Shown piece by piece: positions 34,419-43,685 of a stretch of 64,000 bases of DNA. Below the pieces are notes generated by a model. That model ran no database searches. It saw only the letters and a program-made list of their open reading frames with translations, and was not told where the DNA came from. Positions within the stretch are counted from its first letter, which is position 1, and every line of letters starts with the position of its first letter. The translations under genes and the position numbers were made by a program. Origin of the DNA: Clostridium homopropionicum DSM 5847 (lineage in GTDB: Bacteria > Bacillota > Clostridia > Clostridiales > Clostridiaceae); NCBI RefSeq assembly GCF_001263795.1, contig NZ_LHUR01000021.1:43662-107661 (forward strand), read 5' to 3'.

Positions 34419-34499
34419 TCCCCCAAACTAATCAGTTTGAGGGAGAATGAAACTGTTCTAAACCCGCTCTATCAAGACTACGCACTCCACGTAACTCGT
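34419..34499 (-). repeat. rlmD 3'-end scar A (tail plus terminator)
   Basis: The minus strand encodes TSYVECVVLIERV then stop (34458-34499), the extreme C-terminus of RlmD/RumA 23S rRNA uracil methyltransferases, which end in a HVECV(V/A)L(L/I) strand. It is followed by the hairpin TCCCCCAAACT/AGTTTGAGGGA (34419-34444). The body of the gene is absent. 34286-34418 and 34500-34574 show nothing else. Confidence 0.65.
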
Positions 34500-34574
34500 G
34501 TTGAATTTTATAGAATATGTGGTCTACCATAATGTACTTATTTATCCATATCAAACAGGTTACGGTAAACCACT

Positions 34575-36002
34575 TTATTTCCCTTTGCCTACAGTAATTA
34601 TGAATTCACTCCCCTTACCCAGTTGAGAATTTAACATGATACTGCCTCCATGAAGTTCAATAATGGTTTTTGCAATAGATAACCCTAACCCGGTACCACC
34701 ATCGCTTTGTCTTGCAGCATCTCCCCTGATAAATTCATTAAATACATTCTTTTGAAGTTCCTCGGACATACCAATACCATTATCACGAATTGTTAGAATA
34801 ACTTTCTCTTCCTCATCTGTTAAATTAATGCTTATTACAGTCCCCTTAGGATTATACTTCAGGCAGTTATTTAATATATTTGTTATTGCTCTATACAATT
34901 CTACACTTGCAAAGCTAAAACTTATTTCGTATTCCGGTATATCTAAATTAAGTTCAAAGTCCTTATCTTCCATCTCCATGTAGAGAGAAGCTATAGTTTC
35001 TCTTAAAAATTCTGAAAAATCAGCAACCTCTTTTTTTAATGGATAGCTTTGCATATCTAGTTTTGTATATGTGAACAATTCATTTATGAGATTATTAACC
35101 ATTATTGATTTATCAATTATATACTGCAGATACTTCTTTTTGTCTTTTTCTTCAGAAACCATATCTGCATTTAATGCCTTGGCATAACCACATATAGTGG
35201 TTATAGGTGTTTTTAAGTCATGAGATATATTTAATAACATGTGTTTTTTTCTTTCTTCCGTTTCTTTTCTTGCTGCTTCTGATGCCTGCAGCTTATCGGC
35301 CATATCATTAAAGGCATCTCTTATTGCCACAAATTCTTTTTCCGCTTTATAATCCAGCCTGGTTTCATAATTTTCTTTTGCCATCTTTTTTATCCCTGCA
35401 GTAATGAGTTCCAAAGGTTTAGTAAACTTTCTGTAAGTAATCTTACTGTATAAGGAAATATTTATTATTAGCAGCAGTACAATAATTAAAAAGCTTTCTA
35501 AAACAAACAATAAAGTGCGTTTACTTGACCCTTCAATGGGATCATTTATTGTGAAAAACAAGGTATATCGTGCGTTTAAAGACTTCCGAGGTATTTTTAC
35601 CAAGCATATATAATTTTTTCTGTCTTCTCCTTGGAACCATGCAGCTGAATGCAAGTATCCATTTTCTATATAACCTGATTTATAAAAATTTTCGATATCT
35701 TTTTGGGAGTAAATATTATTGTTATCGCTCTTATTTCCAATAAGATAAACAATTTTATAATTCTCAATTATTTCTACCCATCCATTTAATTTATTTATTT
35801 CTTTAGCATCAATTTTTCTATAATCAGTTTTTGCAATGTGGCTGGCGGATAAACCTGAAGGTATTTGTGTTTTTGTAATACTTTGTGTAGTGATAAGATA
35901 TATAAAAACCACTGCAGCAAACAATGTGACAATCATTAGAATAAGGAAAACAATATAATTATTAACTAGTGTTGCATGAAGACTATTTATTTTTTTCCTC
36001 AT
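34575..36002 (-). CDS. Sensor histidine kinase
   Basis: 475 residues from ATG 36002 (AAGGTG 7 bases upstream), overlapping the response regulator end by 20 bases. Membrane helices lie near 14-38 and 165-187, with an extracellular loop of about 125 residues between them. A HAMP domain (YRKFTKPLELITAGIKKMAK) is followed by the dimerisation helix with the phospho-acceptor His in ISHDLKTPITTICGYAKAL, the N box NILNNCLKYN, G1 DNGIGM and G2 GGTGLGLSIAK. All catalytic boxes are intact. It partners the regulator encoded just upstream. The signal is unknown; the adjacent dead exporter suggests an antimicrobial or envelope signal. Confidence 0.93.
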   Translation of the reverse strand: MRKKINSLHATLVNNYIVFLILMIVTLFAAVVFIYLITTQSITKTQIPSGLSASHIAKTDYRKIDAKEINKLNGWVEIIENYKIVYLIGNKSDNNNIYSQKDIENFYKSGYIENGYLHSAAWFQGEDRKNYICLVKIPRKSLNARYTLFFTINDPIEGSSKRTLLFVLESFLIIVLLLIINISLYSKITYRKFTKPLELITAGIKKMAKENYETRLDYKAEKEFVAIRDAFNDMADKLQASEAARKETEERKKHMLLNISHDLKTPITTICGYAKALNADMVSEEKDKKKYLQYIIDKSIMVNNLINELFTYTKLDMQSYPLKKEVADFSEFLRETIASLYMEMEDKDFELNLDIPEYEISFSFASVELYRAITNILNNCLKYNPKGTVISINLTDEEEKVILTIRDNGIGMSEELQKNVFNEFIRGDAARQSDGGTGLGLSIAKTIIELHGGSIMLNSQLGKGSEFIITVGKGK

Positions 36003-36729
36003 TATTATCACCTTTTTGTAATCTGGATGGAGCTTCAAATTTGTATCCTAAGCCCCTTACAGTTTTTATATACCTTAGATTTTTCACATCTTCCTCAAGT
36101 TTGTCTCTTAAGTTACTTATATGAACCATTATTGTACCATCATCGGTATAATATGAATCATCCCACACCTTTTCAAATATTTGCTTTTTTGTAAACACTC
36201 GTCCCGGGCTTCTCATAAGCATGTATAAAATTTTATATTCGGTGTAAGTTAAAGAAATCTCAATACCATTTTTGAATATAGTACAGCTTTCCGTATCCAT
36301 AATAATATTTTTCAATTCAATCTTAGTTTCTTGTTTCGTTTCTTTTTTGCTTTTGTTGTTAAGTTGATAAAATCTTCTAAGCTGTGATTGTATCCTTGCC
36401 AAAAGTTCTAATGGGTCAAAGGGCTTACTTACGTAGTCGTCTGCTCCAAGGCCAAGACCTAGTATGATATCATTGTTTGTATTCCTGGCTGATAGAATAA
36501 TAATCGGTATATTGTATTTTTCTCTTATTTTACGTACTAATAGATACCCATCCGTGCCTGGCATCATTATATCTATAACTGCAAGATCAATCTCATAACT
36601 TTTTACCTTTTCCCATGCTTCAAGGCCGTTAAAAGCTGTAATTACTTCATAGTTTTCCTTTTGGAGGTATAGCTCAATCAATTCAATTATTTCCTTTTCG
36701 TCATCAGCAATAAGAATTCTTCTACTCAT
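35983..36729 (-). CDS. OmpR-family response regulator
   Basis: 248 residues. Receiver domain 1-120 has the acidic pair in IADDEKE, the phospho-acceptor Asp in LAVIDIMMPG, the Thr/Ser switch in IILSAR and Lys in YVSKPFDPLELLAR. The C-terminal winged helix has LTYTEYKILYMLMRSPGRVF, then VMVHISNLRDKLEE-type recognition and RGLGYKFE. AAGGTGAAG precedes the ATG. First gene of a regulator-kinase operon. Confidence 0.95.
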   Translation of the reverse strand: MSRRILIADDEKEIIELIELYLQKENYEVITAFNGLEAWEKVKSYEIDLAVIDIMMPGTDGYLLVRKIREKYNIPIIILSARNTNNDIILGLGLGADDYVSKPFDPLELLARIQSQLRRFYQLNNKSKKETKQETKIELKNIIMDTESCTIFKNGIEISLTYTEYKILYMLMRSPGRVFTKKQIFEKVWDDSYYTDDGTIMVHISNLRDKLEEDVKNLRYIKTVRGLGYKFEAPSRLQKGDNNEEKNK

Positions 36730-37055
36730 ATCTTCACCTTTTATTTTAATATTTAGAATAAGATAAGTAACACTTTAATCATATCATATTTACGAATAAC
36801 CTGTAAGTATAGACAGTTCACGATGAAATTTGAAATAAAATTTCAAAGTTTATAGACCTATAAAACCTGTAGGAGCTATAGATAAATTTTCCTAACTTAC
36901 TAAAAGTTTTAATATCTACAGGCTCATTATTCTCCTCTATTATCCCTTTCTTCTTCTCTTTCCTATTATTGAATCCTTCCTTTTTTCAAGTCTTTCAAAT
37001 TTGCTTATCCTCATTTACCATTATTCCGCCTTTTAAACCCTTTAATGATATTAAA

Positions 37056-37178
37056 TTAGGTTGGCATTAATCCTATAATTTTCGCTATATTAATATTTTT
37101 CCAAATGCCAATGAGTAAAAATATTAATGAAACTATAAACAAGAGAATTGTTATCATTACCGTTAAACTTTTTTTCAT
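37056..37178 (-). CDS. Small membrane peptide
   Basis: 40 residues: MKKSLTVMITILLFIVSLIF then LLIGIWKNINIAKIIGLMPT. One hydrophobic helix after a double-lysine start, with GAAGGA about 6 bases before the ATG. It is the last of four co-oriented small genes (37056-38639) of unknown role. It could be a membrane peptide or a leader; no family recognised. The stretch 36730-37055 carries no other convincing gene. Confidence 0.5.
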   Translation of the reverse strand: MKKSLTVMITILLFIVSLIFLLIGIWKNINIAKIIGLMPT

Positions 37179-37228
37179 AGATTCCTTCACAAATTCTTAC
37201 GATTTTTCATCATACAAGAAGGGGTGAA

Positions 37229-37450
37229 CTACTTAAACTTCAAATTATGTTTACATTTTATTTCATACTTAAATCCCAAGTAGTTGAGTACTGAAATCAG
37301 CAGTTCAAGTTCTATATCAGCTCCCAAATTTGATAAAACAAAGGGATTATTGTGTGAAATAGACTTTGCCATAAATTTATTTATTTCTGCATGCTTTGAG
37401 TTAGTAGTCCCACTATGACAATTCAAAAAATTTGACACAATTCCATACAA
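37229..37450 (-). CDS. Hypothetical protein
   Basis: 73 residues, no signal peptide or membrane span. It contains NCHSGTTNSKHAEINKFMAK near the start and LGADIELELLISVLNYLGFK in the second half, which looks helical. It starts 5 bases after the stop of the 201-residue gene, so the two are coupled and probably act together. Not recognised. Confidence 0.6.
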   Translation of the reverse strand: MYGIVSNFLNCHSGTTNSKHAEINKFMAKSISHNNPFVLSNLGADIELELLISVLNYLGFKYEIKCKHNLKFK

Positions 37451-37455
37451 TGCAG

Positions 37456-38061
37456 CTAATTTGCTGCTTTAATAATTTGACTGTGCTTTTCAGATGACAA
37501 GGATTTTATATCAAATAGTTCTATAAAATCCTGTACTATTAAACGGCAAATGTTTTTGCTAAACGGAGCCACCTCCGTATGACGGTACATAATATCTAAT
37601 ACTTCCATTTCTATATCAGAATATCCTTTTTCTGTATTATTAATAATGCGTTGTAGAAGTTTTTGTTCCTGCTCTGTGCATATGGAACGTTTTATTATTT
37701 TACATGGCTTGTTTTGAACAAGATAATTTTCCCATATCCCGAAATCATCTTCAATCCTAAATGGCTTAAATAAGGGTTTTAGTTCAATAAACATGTCGAG
37801 TATTTTGTAGTATTCTTCTTCGATATCACCATTCCACTTGCAAAATCCATCTATTTTAGTATCTTCAAGGCCTAGAACGAGAGGTTCACTCTTATCATTG
37901 CAAAACTTAATTTCAACTATATTTTCCTTTATATTCAATAAACACTCAAAAGTTTCGGCATGCTTTTGAACAATAGAAACTATATCATTAAAAGTGTATT
38001 CACTCTTTAACTTTCCCTTATAAAATATAGTACAACCCAATGTATACCCTCCTATTCTCAA
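37456..38061 (-). CDS. Hypothetical protein
   Basis: 201 residues, soluble. The N-terminal half has alternating strands and acidic residues (TIFYKGKLKSEYTFNDIVSI, IVEIKFCNDKSEPLVLGLED). The C-terminal half is helical (EQEQKLLQRIINNTEKGYSD, IEMEVLDIMYRH). The size and acidic character recall immunity-type or SMI1-like proteins in accessory loci, but no signature supports that name. Operon with the 169-residue membrane protein upstream and the 73-residue gene downstream. Confidence 0.65.
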   Translation of the reverse strand: MRIGGYTLGCTIFYKGKLKSEYTFNDIVSIVQKHAETFECLLNIKENIVEIKFCNDKSEPLVLGLEDTKIDGFCKWNGDIEEEYYKILDMFIELKPLFKPFRIEDDFGIWENYLVQNKPCKIIKRSICTEQEQKLLQRIINNTEKGYSDIEMEVLDIMYRHTEVAPFSKNICRLIVQDFIELFDIKSLSSEKHSQIIKAAN

Positions 38062-38129
38062 ATCCTACAGATACAGTTAATTACAAGTCTGTCTTATCGG
38101 CTTACACTATTATACAATGTATAATAATT

Positions 38130-38639
38130 TTAAGTGGCTTCTCCAGAAGAATTACGAAGTTTTTCAATAGCAATTTTTATAGCGTTTTCTTCTGTGTCTG
38201 TTAGAGAAAATCCCCTTGAAACCTGTAACCAAGTTTCCCATTCTTCGTCCCATTTGCAAACATCCACATGAAATAAGCCATCTTCACGTTTAATGACTTC
38301 TGCTTTATATTTTCGGCTCGGAGAAAATATTTCCTTAATTACTTCCATACTAACTTTGGTATATCTTCTTTCATATTTTCTCCATGTTAAAAGTGCATAA
38401 AAGCATCCACCAACTGAAAAGATAACTATGCCTATTAAAAGTCGTCTTAAAAAACTTAAATGCATTAGACTATTAAACTTAAATCCTTCTTCTGTTATCT
38501 GAAATAACAATGCCCATACTATACCTATTAAAAACCCCCTATATAAAACTTCGGTTTTCCAAATATATAATTTTTTGCCTTTGTCTTTCATCTTCTTCCA
38601 ATTGCTTAATTTAAATTTCTCTTTGTCCTTAATGTTCAT
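38130..38639 (-). CDS. Hypothetical membrane protein
   Basis: 169 residues with two membrane helices (near 36-51, FLIGIVWALLFQI, and 66-84, LIGIVIFSVGGCFYALLTW) and a cytosolic C-terminal domain of about 80 residues (VSMEVIKEIFSPSRKYKAEV, FHVDVCKWDEEWETWLQVSR, ENAIKIAIEKL). Not recognised. It is the first gene of the unknown four-gene group between scars A and B. Confidence 0.65.
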   Translation of the reverse strand: MNIKDKEKFKLSNWKKMKDKGKKLYIWKTEVLYRGFLIGIVWALLFQITEEGFKFNSLMHLSFLRRLLIGIVIFSVGGCFYALLTWRKYERRYTKVSMEVIKEIFSPSRKYKAEVIKREDGLFHVDVCKWDEEWETWLQVSRGFSLTDTEENAIKIAIEKLRNSSGEAT

Positions 38640-38686
38640 TATAAATTTACTCCCTTTTAGAATCTACATCTGGAAAATATAATTTA

Positions 38687-38792
38687 AAAGGGGGTGTCGC
38701 ACAAAGAATAAAAACTACAATATATTGTATTAGATTTTTAAATTCTAAAACAATATATTGTAGTCCAATTTCTTAATGCGACAGCCCCCTTT
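38687..38792. repeat. MITE-like imperfect palindrome
   Basis: Outer arms AAAGGGGGTGTCGCA (38687-38701) and TGCGACAGCCCCCTTT (38777-38792) enclose a second inverted repeat, ACTACAATATATTGT with its complement. The whole 106-bp unit can fold on itself. Ends of the GGGGxTGTCGCA type occur on clostridial insertion elements, so a non-autonomous element is likely. No ORF inside. Confidence 0.6.
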
Positions 38793-38877
38793 GTTATTTT
38801 TCAAGCACAATTATGCAGGAAATAGGAATCAACCATTATGTTAATTAATATTGAGTAGTATAATTTGACATATAAAA

Positions 38878-38898
38878 CAGCACTAAAAGCTAGTGCTG
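38878..38898 (-). terminator. Hairpin downstream of the siderophore ABC operon
   Basis: Arms CAGCACT and AGTGCTG, preceded by AAAA and followed by CTTTT; usable in both directions, about 240 bases beyond the ATPase stop. Confidence 0.5.
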
Positions 38899-38969
38899 CT
38901 TTTCCTTGTACCCAAGGTAGCTTTATCATTATTTCAGAAATATTCATTCAAGAAAGTTATGATGCAAAG

Positions 38970-39080
38970 TTCAAGTACTAGTCTGAGGGAACATAAAATA
39001 CATCTTAAAATTAGCCCTAAACTCATAAAAGCCTTACTACCAAGCTACTTCCTCTCTATCAACGCAACACACTCCACATG
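38970..39080 (-). repeat. rlmD 3'-end scar B
   Basis: The minus strand encodes HVECVALIERK then stop (39045-39079), an RlmD C-terminus. About 60 bases downstream lies TTTTATGTTCCCTCAGACT, one arm of the terminator seen complete in scars A, C and D. The gene body is absent. Confidence 0.65.
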
Positions 39081-39141
39081 GAGGGTGTGTTCTAGTTAGT
39101 GCATAGGCAAGTTAAGACAAAGTGAGGTACCTATTATTTAT

Positions 39142-39963
39142 TTAAATGGCCCTTAGGCTATTGTTTTCATTTTTCAACTTTCTGCCTTTTCCGTACGGAA
39201 TACACAATGGCGTTCCAAACAAGGTATCTACAGTTATCTCACTATCCATATGAAAGACATCACGAACCATTTCTTTCGTAATAATATCTTCCGGCTTTCC
39301 TTGTGCATAGATTTTTTTATCTTGAATCGCTACAATATTGTGAGCATATCTGCAGGCAAGGTTTAAATCGTGCAACACCATTATAATAGTTCTTTTCTCT
39401 ACTTCATTTAACTCAAACAATAAATCCAGAATTTCGATTTGATGGGCCAAATCCAAATACGTGGTTGGTTCATCCAGCAAGATGATATCAGTTTTTTGAG
39501 CTAAGCTCATAGCAATCCAAGCCCTTTGCCTTTGTCCTCCAGATAGGGAGTTCACATTCCTGTCTTCCAAATCCTTCATTTTAGTAGCTTCAAGAACTTG
39601 ATTCACTATCTTTTCATCTTCACGAGACCATTGTTTCAGCCAACTTTGGTGAGGATATCTTCCCTGTTTGACTAACTGCATTACCGTTAGTCCCTCTGGT
39701 GCTATCGGTCCTTGAGGTAATATTGCAAGCCGTTTGGCAATATCTTTGGTTGATAAACTATCAAATCCTTCACCTTCTAATAGCACTTGACCCGATTTCG
39801 GTTTTAGAAGACGCGCAAGAGAACGCAGCAACGTGGATTTTCCACAACCATTGGCTCCCACAAAAACAGTGATTTGGCCAGTAGGAATCTTTAGGTCCAA
39901 TTCATCAATAATAATTGTATCATTATATCCTAAGGTAAGTTTGCTTGACTGTAAAATGCTCAT
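39142..39963 (-). CDS. Iron-siderophore ABC transporter, ATP-binding subunit
   Basis: 273-residue FecE/FhuC-type ATPase. Walker [10 protein letters not shown] near 37, Q-loop ILPQGP, signature LSGGQRQR, Walker [22 protein letters not shown]-loop [12 protein letters not shown]; the DLAHQ segment is typical of siderophore importers. AAAGGAG precedes the ATG. Last gene of the Fur-controlled operon binding protein, permease, permease, ATPase. Confidence 0.94.
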   Translation of the reverse strand: MSILQSSKLTLGYNDTIIIDELDLKIPTGQITVFVGANGCGKSTLLRSLARLLKPKSGQVLLEGEGFDSLSTKDIAKRLAILPQGPIAPEGLTVMQLVKQGRYPHQSWLKQWSREDEKIVNQVLEATKMKDLEDRNVNSLSGGQRQRAWIAMSLAQKTDIILLDEPTTYLDLAHQIEILDLLFELNEVEKRTIIMVLHDLNLACRYAHNIVAIQDKKIYAQGKPEDIITKEMVRDVFHMDSEITVDTLFGTPLCIPYGKGRKLKNENNSLRAI

Positions 39964-39996
39964 TATTTTAACTCCTTTATATCTTTATATCATCAA

Positions 39997-41034
39997 TTAC
40001 ATATTTCGATTTCTATAGATCAGAAAAATAAAGAATGGCGCTCCCATACCTGATACAAAGACTCCAGCCGGTAAATCCAATGGTAAAAACACTGTTCGAG
40101 CAGCTACATCTGCCAGCATTACCGTCAAGCCCCCTATTAAGGCTGTCACCGGCACTAAGCTTTCAAATGCACGCCCTACCAGTTTCCTAGCAATGTGAGG
40201 TGCAATAAGACCAACAAAACCTATTCCTCCCGCTAGAGCTACTGCAGACCCTGCTAAGGCTACGCTAATAAAAGTCAGTAGAAATCGGTTCAGCTGGACA
40301 CGGGAACCCATTCCCAAAGCTAAGTCATCTCCCAGCTCTAAAAGGTTGATCTTTCTTGCCATCAATATCGAAATAGGAACAAAAAACATTACCCATGGCA
40401 GCATAGTGTAAACATCTCTCCAGTTGGCTCCATAAACACTTCCAGTCAGCCAAATATATGCTTCGCTTGTAGAATATGTGGGGCTCAGCACGATCATCAT
40501 GGTTACCATAGCTCCCATCCCCGCTTCTATCCCAATGCCGATAAGCACAAGTCTAATAGGACTTATTCCCTTCTTCCAAGCCAAAGCATAAATGATGAAA
40601 GATGCTACTCCCGCTCCAATAATCGCTACGACGGGCAGCCACTTTACGCTTACAGTTGAGAAAAACGTAATGAAGAATACTGCTGACACCTTAGCCCCAC
40701 CTGTGATCCCAATGATATCAGGGGATGCTAGCGGGTTGCGCACAAGCCCTTGTAGAATCAGACCGGATACTGCAAGAGAAATTCCTACAAGTAAAGCAAG
40801 AGTCATTCTAGGTAATCTTAGGGTTTCAATGACAAATGTATTTTCACCGTTACTAATACCTGTGATATACCTTATTACTGAAACTGGGTGAATCATTATG
40901 CTTCCCACAGACAAGCCCAATATAAATAAGGTCAGCGTCAAAGCCAATAAAGCAGCCATCACAATAAGAACTCTGTTTTCTATCAATATAGATACTCTAT
41001 CAGATTTGCTTCGAATTATTTTATACTTATTCAT
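39997..41034 (-). CDS. Iron-siderophore ABC transporter, permease 2
   Basis: 345 residues, FecCD family with about nine to ten membrane helices. The segments LRLPRMTLALLVGISLAVSG, GLVRNPLASPDIIGITGGAK and GGIGFVGLIAPHIARKLVG are family hallmarks, the last being the ATPase coupling loop. It starts 3 bases after the first permease stop and pairs with it as a heterodimer. Confidence 0.94.
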   Translation of the reverse strand: MNKYKIIRSKSDRVSILIENRVLIVMAALLALTLTLFILGLSVGSIMIHPVSVIRYITGISNGENTFVIETLRLPRMTLALLVGISLAVSGLILQGLVRNPLASPDIIGITGGAKVSAVFFITFFSTVSVKWLPVVAIIGAGVASFIIYALAWKKGISPIRLVLIGIGIEAGMGAMVTMMIVLSPTYSTSEAYIWLTGSVYGANWRDVYTMLPWVMFFVPISILMARKINLLELGDDLALGMGSRVQLNRFLLTFISVALAGSAVALAGGIGFVGLIAPHIARKLVGRAFESLVPVTALIGGLTVMLADVAARTVFLPLDLPAGVFVSGMGAPFFIFLIYRNRNM

Positions 41035-41037
41035 AAA

Positions 41038-42042
41038 TTATGCCCCTCTCCTTGCCATATAGATGAAGAACGGGACTCCTATAAAGGCAGTCATCACTCC
41101 TATGGGCATTTCCTCAGGTATAATGACAAGTCTGGCAACTATATCTGCCAACAACAATAAGGTTCCTCCGAAGACAGCACAGTAGGGTATTATCCAACGA
41201 TGGTCTATGCCTACCACTGCACGAACCAGATGAGGTACAATCAGACCAATAAACCCAATTGCTCCTCCTACTGCCACAGATCCCCCTGCTAAAAAAACTA
41301 TCACAATCCCCATTATAGTCTTTATCAATAAGACACGCTGACCCAAGCTTTTGGCGATATCTTCACCAGAGGTGAGAATATTGATCGAATTGCCTAATAA
41401 GAATGCTATAACGCCAGCTGCAGCCATAAAGGGCAAGATAGGCAAAATCATATTCAGATTCCTTCCGGATACTGAGCCTCCCAGCCAGAACAACACCCCT
41501 TCCAGACTCTGTTCATCCAATACCAACAGTCCCTGGGTTAAAGAGCTGAAAAAGGCAGTAATCGCAGTACCACTTAATATGATTTTGATTGGAGATAAGC
41601 TGTCCTTGCCAAGTGAACCTAGAAAGAAAACCATCACTGCTGCAATTGAGCCGCCTATAAACGCAATCCACATCAGCTGAAACAAAGAACTGATTGATAA
41701 AAATACTGTAGCAGACACTACAAAAAACAATGCACCCGAATTAATTCCGAAAATACTTGGAGAAGCCAAGGGATTTCTTGTTAAAGCCTGCATCAATGCG
41801 CCTGCTATTGCTAAGCTAGCTCCAATCAGTATGGCTATAAAGGTTCTGGAAATCCGAGTTGTAGCAATAATAATATGTTCAGTAGAAGATGGATTAAAGT
41901 TGATTAAGACTTCTATCAATGTTGTTATGGGAGTTTTAACCTGTCCCAGTGTCATACTTAATATAAATACTAAGCCTAAAAAAACCAGGCCCGCCATCAG
42001 ACCCCCAATTTTTCCTCTTGGTTTTGTTAATAATGGATTCAT
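41038..42042 (-). CDS. Iron-siderophore ABC transporter, permease 1
   Basis: 334 residues from ATG 42042 (GAGAG 7 bases before); the longer frame has an atypical N-terminus. FecCD motifs: ATTRISRTFIAILIGASLAI, ALTRNPLASPSIFGINSGA, GAIGFIGLIVPHLVRAVVG. It is homologous to the next gene, and together they form the membrane channel of a FecBCDE-like importer. Confidence 0.93.
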   Translation of the reverse strand: MNPLLTKPRGKIGGLMAGLVFLGLVFILSMTLGQVKTPITTLIEVLINFNPSSTEHIIIATTRISRTFIAILIGASLAIAGALMQALTRNPLASPSIFGINSGALFFVVSATVFLSISSLFQLMWIAFIGGSIAAVMVFFLGSLGKDSLSPIKIILSGTAITAFFSSLTQGLLVLDEQSLEGVLFWLGGSVSGRNLNMILPILPFMAAAGVIAFLLGNSINILTSGEDIAKSLGQRVLLIKTIMGIVIVFLAGGSVAVGGAIGFIGLIVPHLVRAVVGIDHRWIIPYCAVFGGTLLLLADIVARLVIIPEEMPIGVMTAFIGVPFFIYMARRGA

Positions 42043-42139
42043 AATTATCTCTCTTTCAAAAACAATTGCTATTAATGAGAAATCAAAATTGGAGTAGAGC
42101 TCAATAAGTTTTACTCCAATTTTCAACTAAAGGTGACTT

Positions 42140-43120
42140 CTATTTGTCTAAACCAAAATGCTCATAAATCTGATCCAACATCGTATTAGCTGAAATATAA
42201 CCTCCACCCATGTTCCATGCGACCTCATCTACAGTATAGAAACGGTTATTCTTTACTGCTTCTAAGTTCTTCCAGAGCGGATGATTTGTCCATTCGTCAA
42301 AAGTCCTTTGAATGGCTTTGGCATCTGCATTATGAGCATCTGCAGCAAAGATGAAAAACACCTCCGCATTCATGGAAGGAATGCTTTCCATGGTAGTCAG
42401 CTTAAGAACAACATTTCCTTCTTCAGCAGCTTTCTTCTGGACTTCAGATCTCACAAACCCAAGCTCATTTAAAATATCACCAGCAAAACCTGTTACATAA
42501 ATACGAGCGTGGTCGGCTCTGAAGTTCAGCACGGACACTTCTATTGGCCATTCATTTCCTAGTTTCGCAGAAATCTTTGCTTTGAAGTCTGCTACTCTAT
42601 TATCCCAGTCCAAAAGTAGCTTTTGCGCCTCTGTTTCTTTGTTCATTGCTTGTCCCATCAGTTTAACTGTGTCTTTAAACTTGAAAACTGTTTCATGAGT
42701 TACTGTTGGAGCAATTTGTGAAAGCTGATCATATATCTTTTCGTGACGTAATTTTGAAGCAATTATTAAATCTGGCTTAAGCTTTGCGATTTCTTCTAAA
42801 TTTGGCTGTGTCTCTTCCCCTACGATTACAGCATCTGCAAGGTCATCTCTTAGATATTTATATACAGGAGGCTCAACCCAAGATTCAACAACTCCTACTG
42901 GTTTAACCCCTAACGCAATTGCAGTATCAGTAGCACCTTGATATAGAGTTACAATTCTTATAGGTGTACCCTTTATTTCTGTTTTACCCATAGCATGTTC
43001 AACTACTCTAGCAGCTTCATTTTGAGAAGCTTCTGGCGTCTTATTAACCCCACAACCTACAACAGCTATTATTACTACTAAAACTAATACTGATAATAGA
43101 ACTTTTTTAAACTTCAACAT
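42140..43120 (-). CDS. Iron-siderophore-binding lipoprotein
   Basis: 326 residues from ATG 43120 (AGGGAGG 6 bases before). Lipobox VVGC after a hydrophobic signal. The FecB/BtuF fold is seen as TPIRIVTLYQGATDTAIALG, VKPVGVVESW, NLEEIAKLKPDLIIASKLRH, then FRADHARIYVTGFAGDILNE; the variant fits FecB/YfiY-type citrate or hydroxamate binders. First gene of the operon; a Fur box lies about 190 bases upstream. Confidence 0.94.
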   Translation of the reverse strand: MLKFKKVLLSVLVLVVIIAVVGCGVNKTPEASQNEAARVVEHAMGKTEIKGTPIRIVTLYQGATDTAIALGVKPVGVVESWVEPPVYKYLRDDLADAVIVGEETQPNLEEIAKLKPDLIIASKLRHEKIYDQLSQIAPTVTHETVFKFKDTVKLMGQAMNKETEAQKLLLDWDNRVADFKAKISAKLGNEWPIEVSVLNFRADHARIYVTGFAGDILNELGFVRSEVQKKAAEEGNVVLKLTTMESIPSMNAEVFFIFAADAHNADAKAIQRTFDEWTNHPLWKNLEAVKNNRFYTVDEVAWNMGGGYISANTMLDQIYEHFGLDK

Positions 43121-43303
43121 TTTTTCCTCCCTATTTTTGAAAGCTAGTTTATTAGATAATTCCATGTGTGAAACTTGATTGAATATCAGCATTTATATGT
43201 ACTTAATCCTTATATTTCTTTATATCCCACCGCCTTTTTGTTTAAATCCTCACTAACTATAAAGATACCAAAGTTACATAGTACCTTTATGCAATTTGGT
43301 ATC

Positions 43304-43322
43304 GATAATGAAAATCATTATC
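43304..43322 (-). promoter_or_regulatory. Fur box
   Basis: GATAATGAAAATCATTATC matches the 19-base consensus GATAATGATAATCATTATC at 18 positions and lies upstream of the siderophore importer. The operon should be repressed when iron is plentiful. Confidence 0.92.
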
Positions 43323-43431
43323 ATTTATATTGTCTATAATAATTTAAAATATATATTATGTCAAGCATATTTATGAAATCCATATAAAACAATGTATGTA
43401 ATTCAACTTAAAGACATATTTATATAATAAG

Positions 43432-43470
43432 AAAATCCTTAGCTAAATCAATTCAACTAAGGATTTTTTT
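43432..43470. terminator. Bidirectional terminator
   Basis: Arms AAAATCCTTAG (43432-43442) and CTAAGGATTTT (43457-43467) followed by further T residues. It separates the methyltransferase remnant from the siderophore operon promoter region. Confidence 0.75.
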
Positions 43471-43623
43471 ATCTATAGTTTTAAAGTCATTACTATTACA
43501 TATTTCTTCTGATATTCTATGGTCAACTAGTGGGCCCATTGGTGTCTTTTCTTTATGAAACTCTATAGTTAATAGCTTTCCGTTAACTTTTAAAATTCTT
43601 TTTATCTCATTTAACATAGACAC
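43453..43623 (-). pseudogene. Class I methyltransferase remnant
   Basis: The minus strand reads MLNEIKRILKVNGKLLTIEF, HKEKTPMGPLVDHRISEEIC, NSNDFKTIDKKILS. It matches the post-motif strand region of UbiE-like SAM methyltransferases (EIKRVLKPGGKLLIxEF). GTG 43623 has a good AGGAGGG site, so a 56-residue peptide may be made, but the SAM-binding half is absent. Confidence 0.55.
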
Positions 43624-43685
43624 AATTTTCCCTCCTTACTGATATTTTATATCCTGTATTAAAGTCTAAAATTATGAAACTTCTT

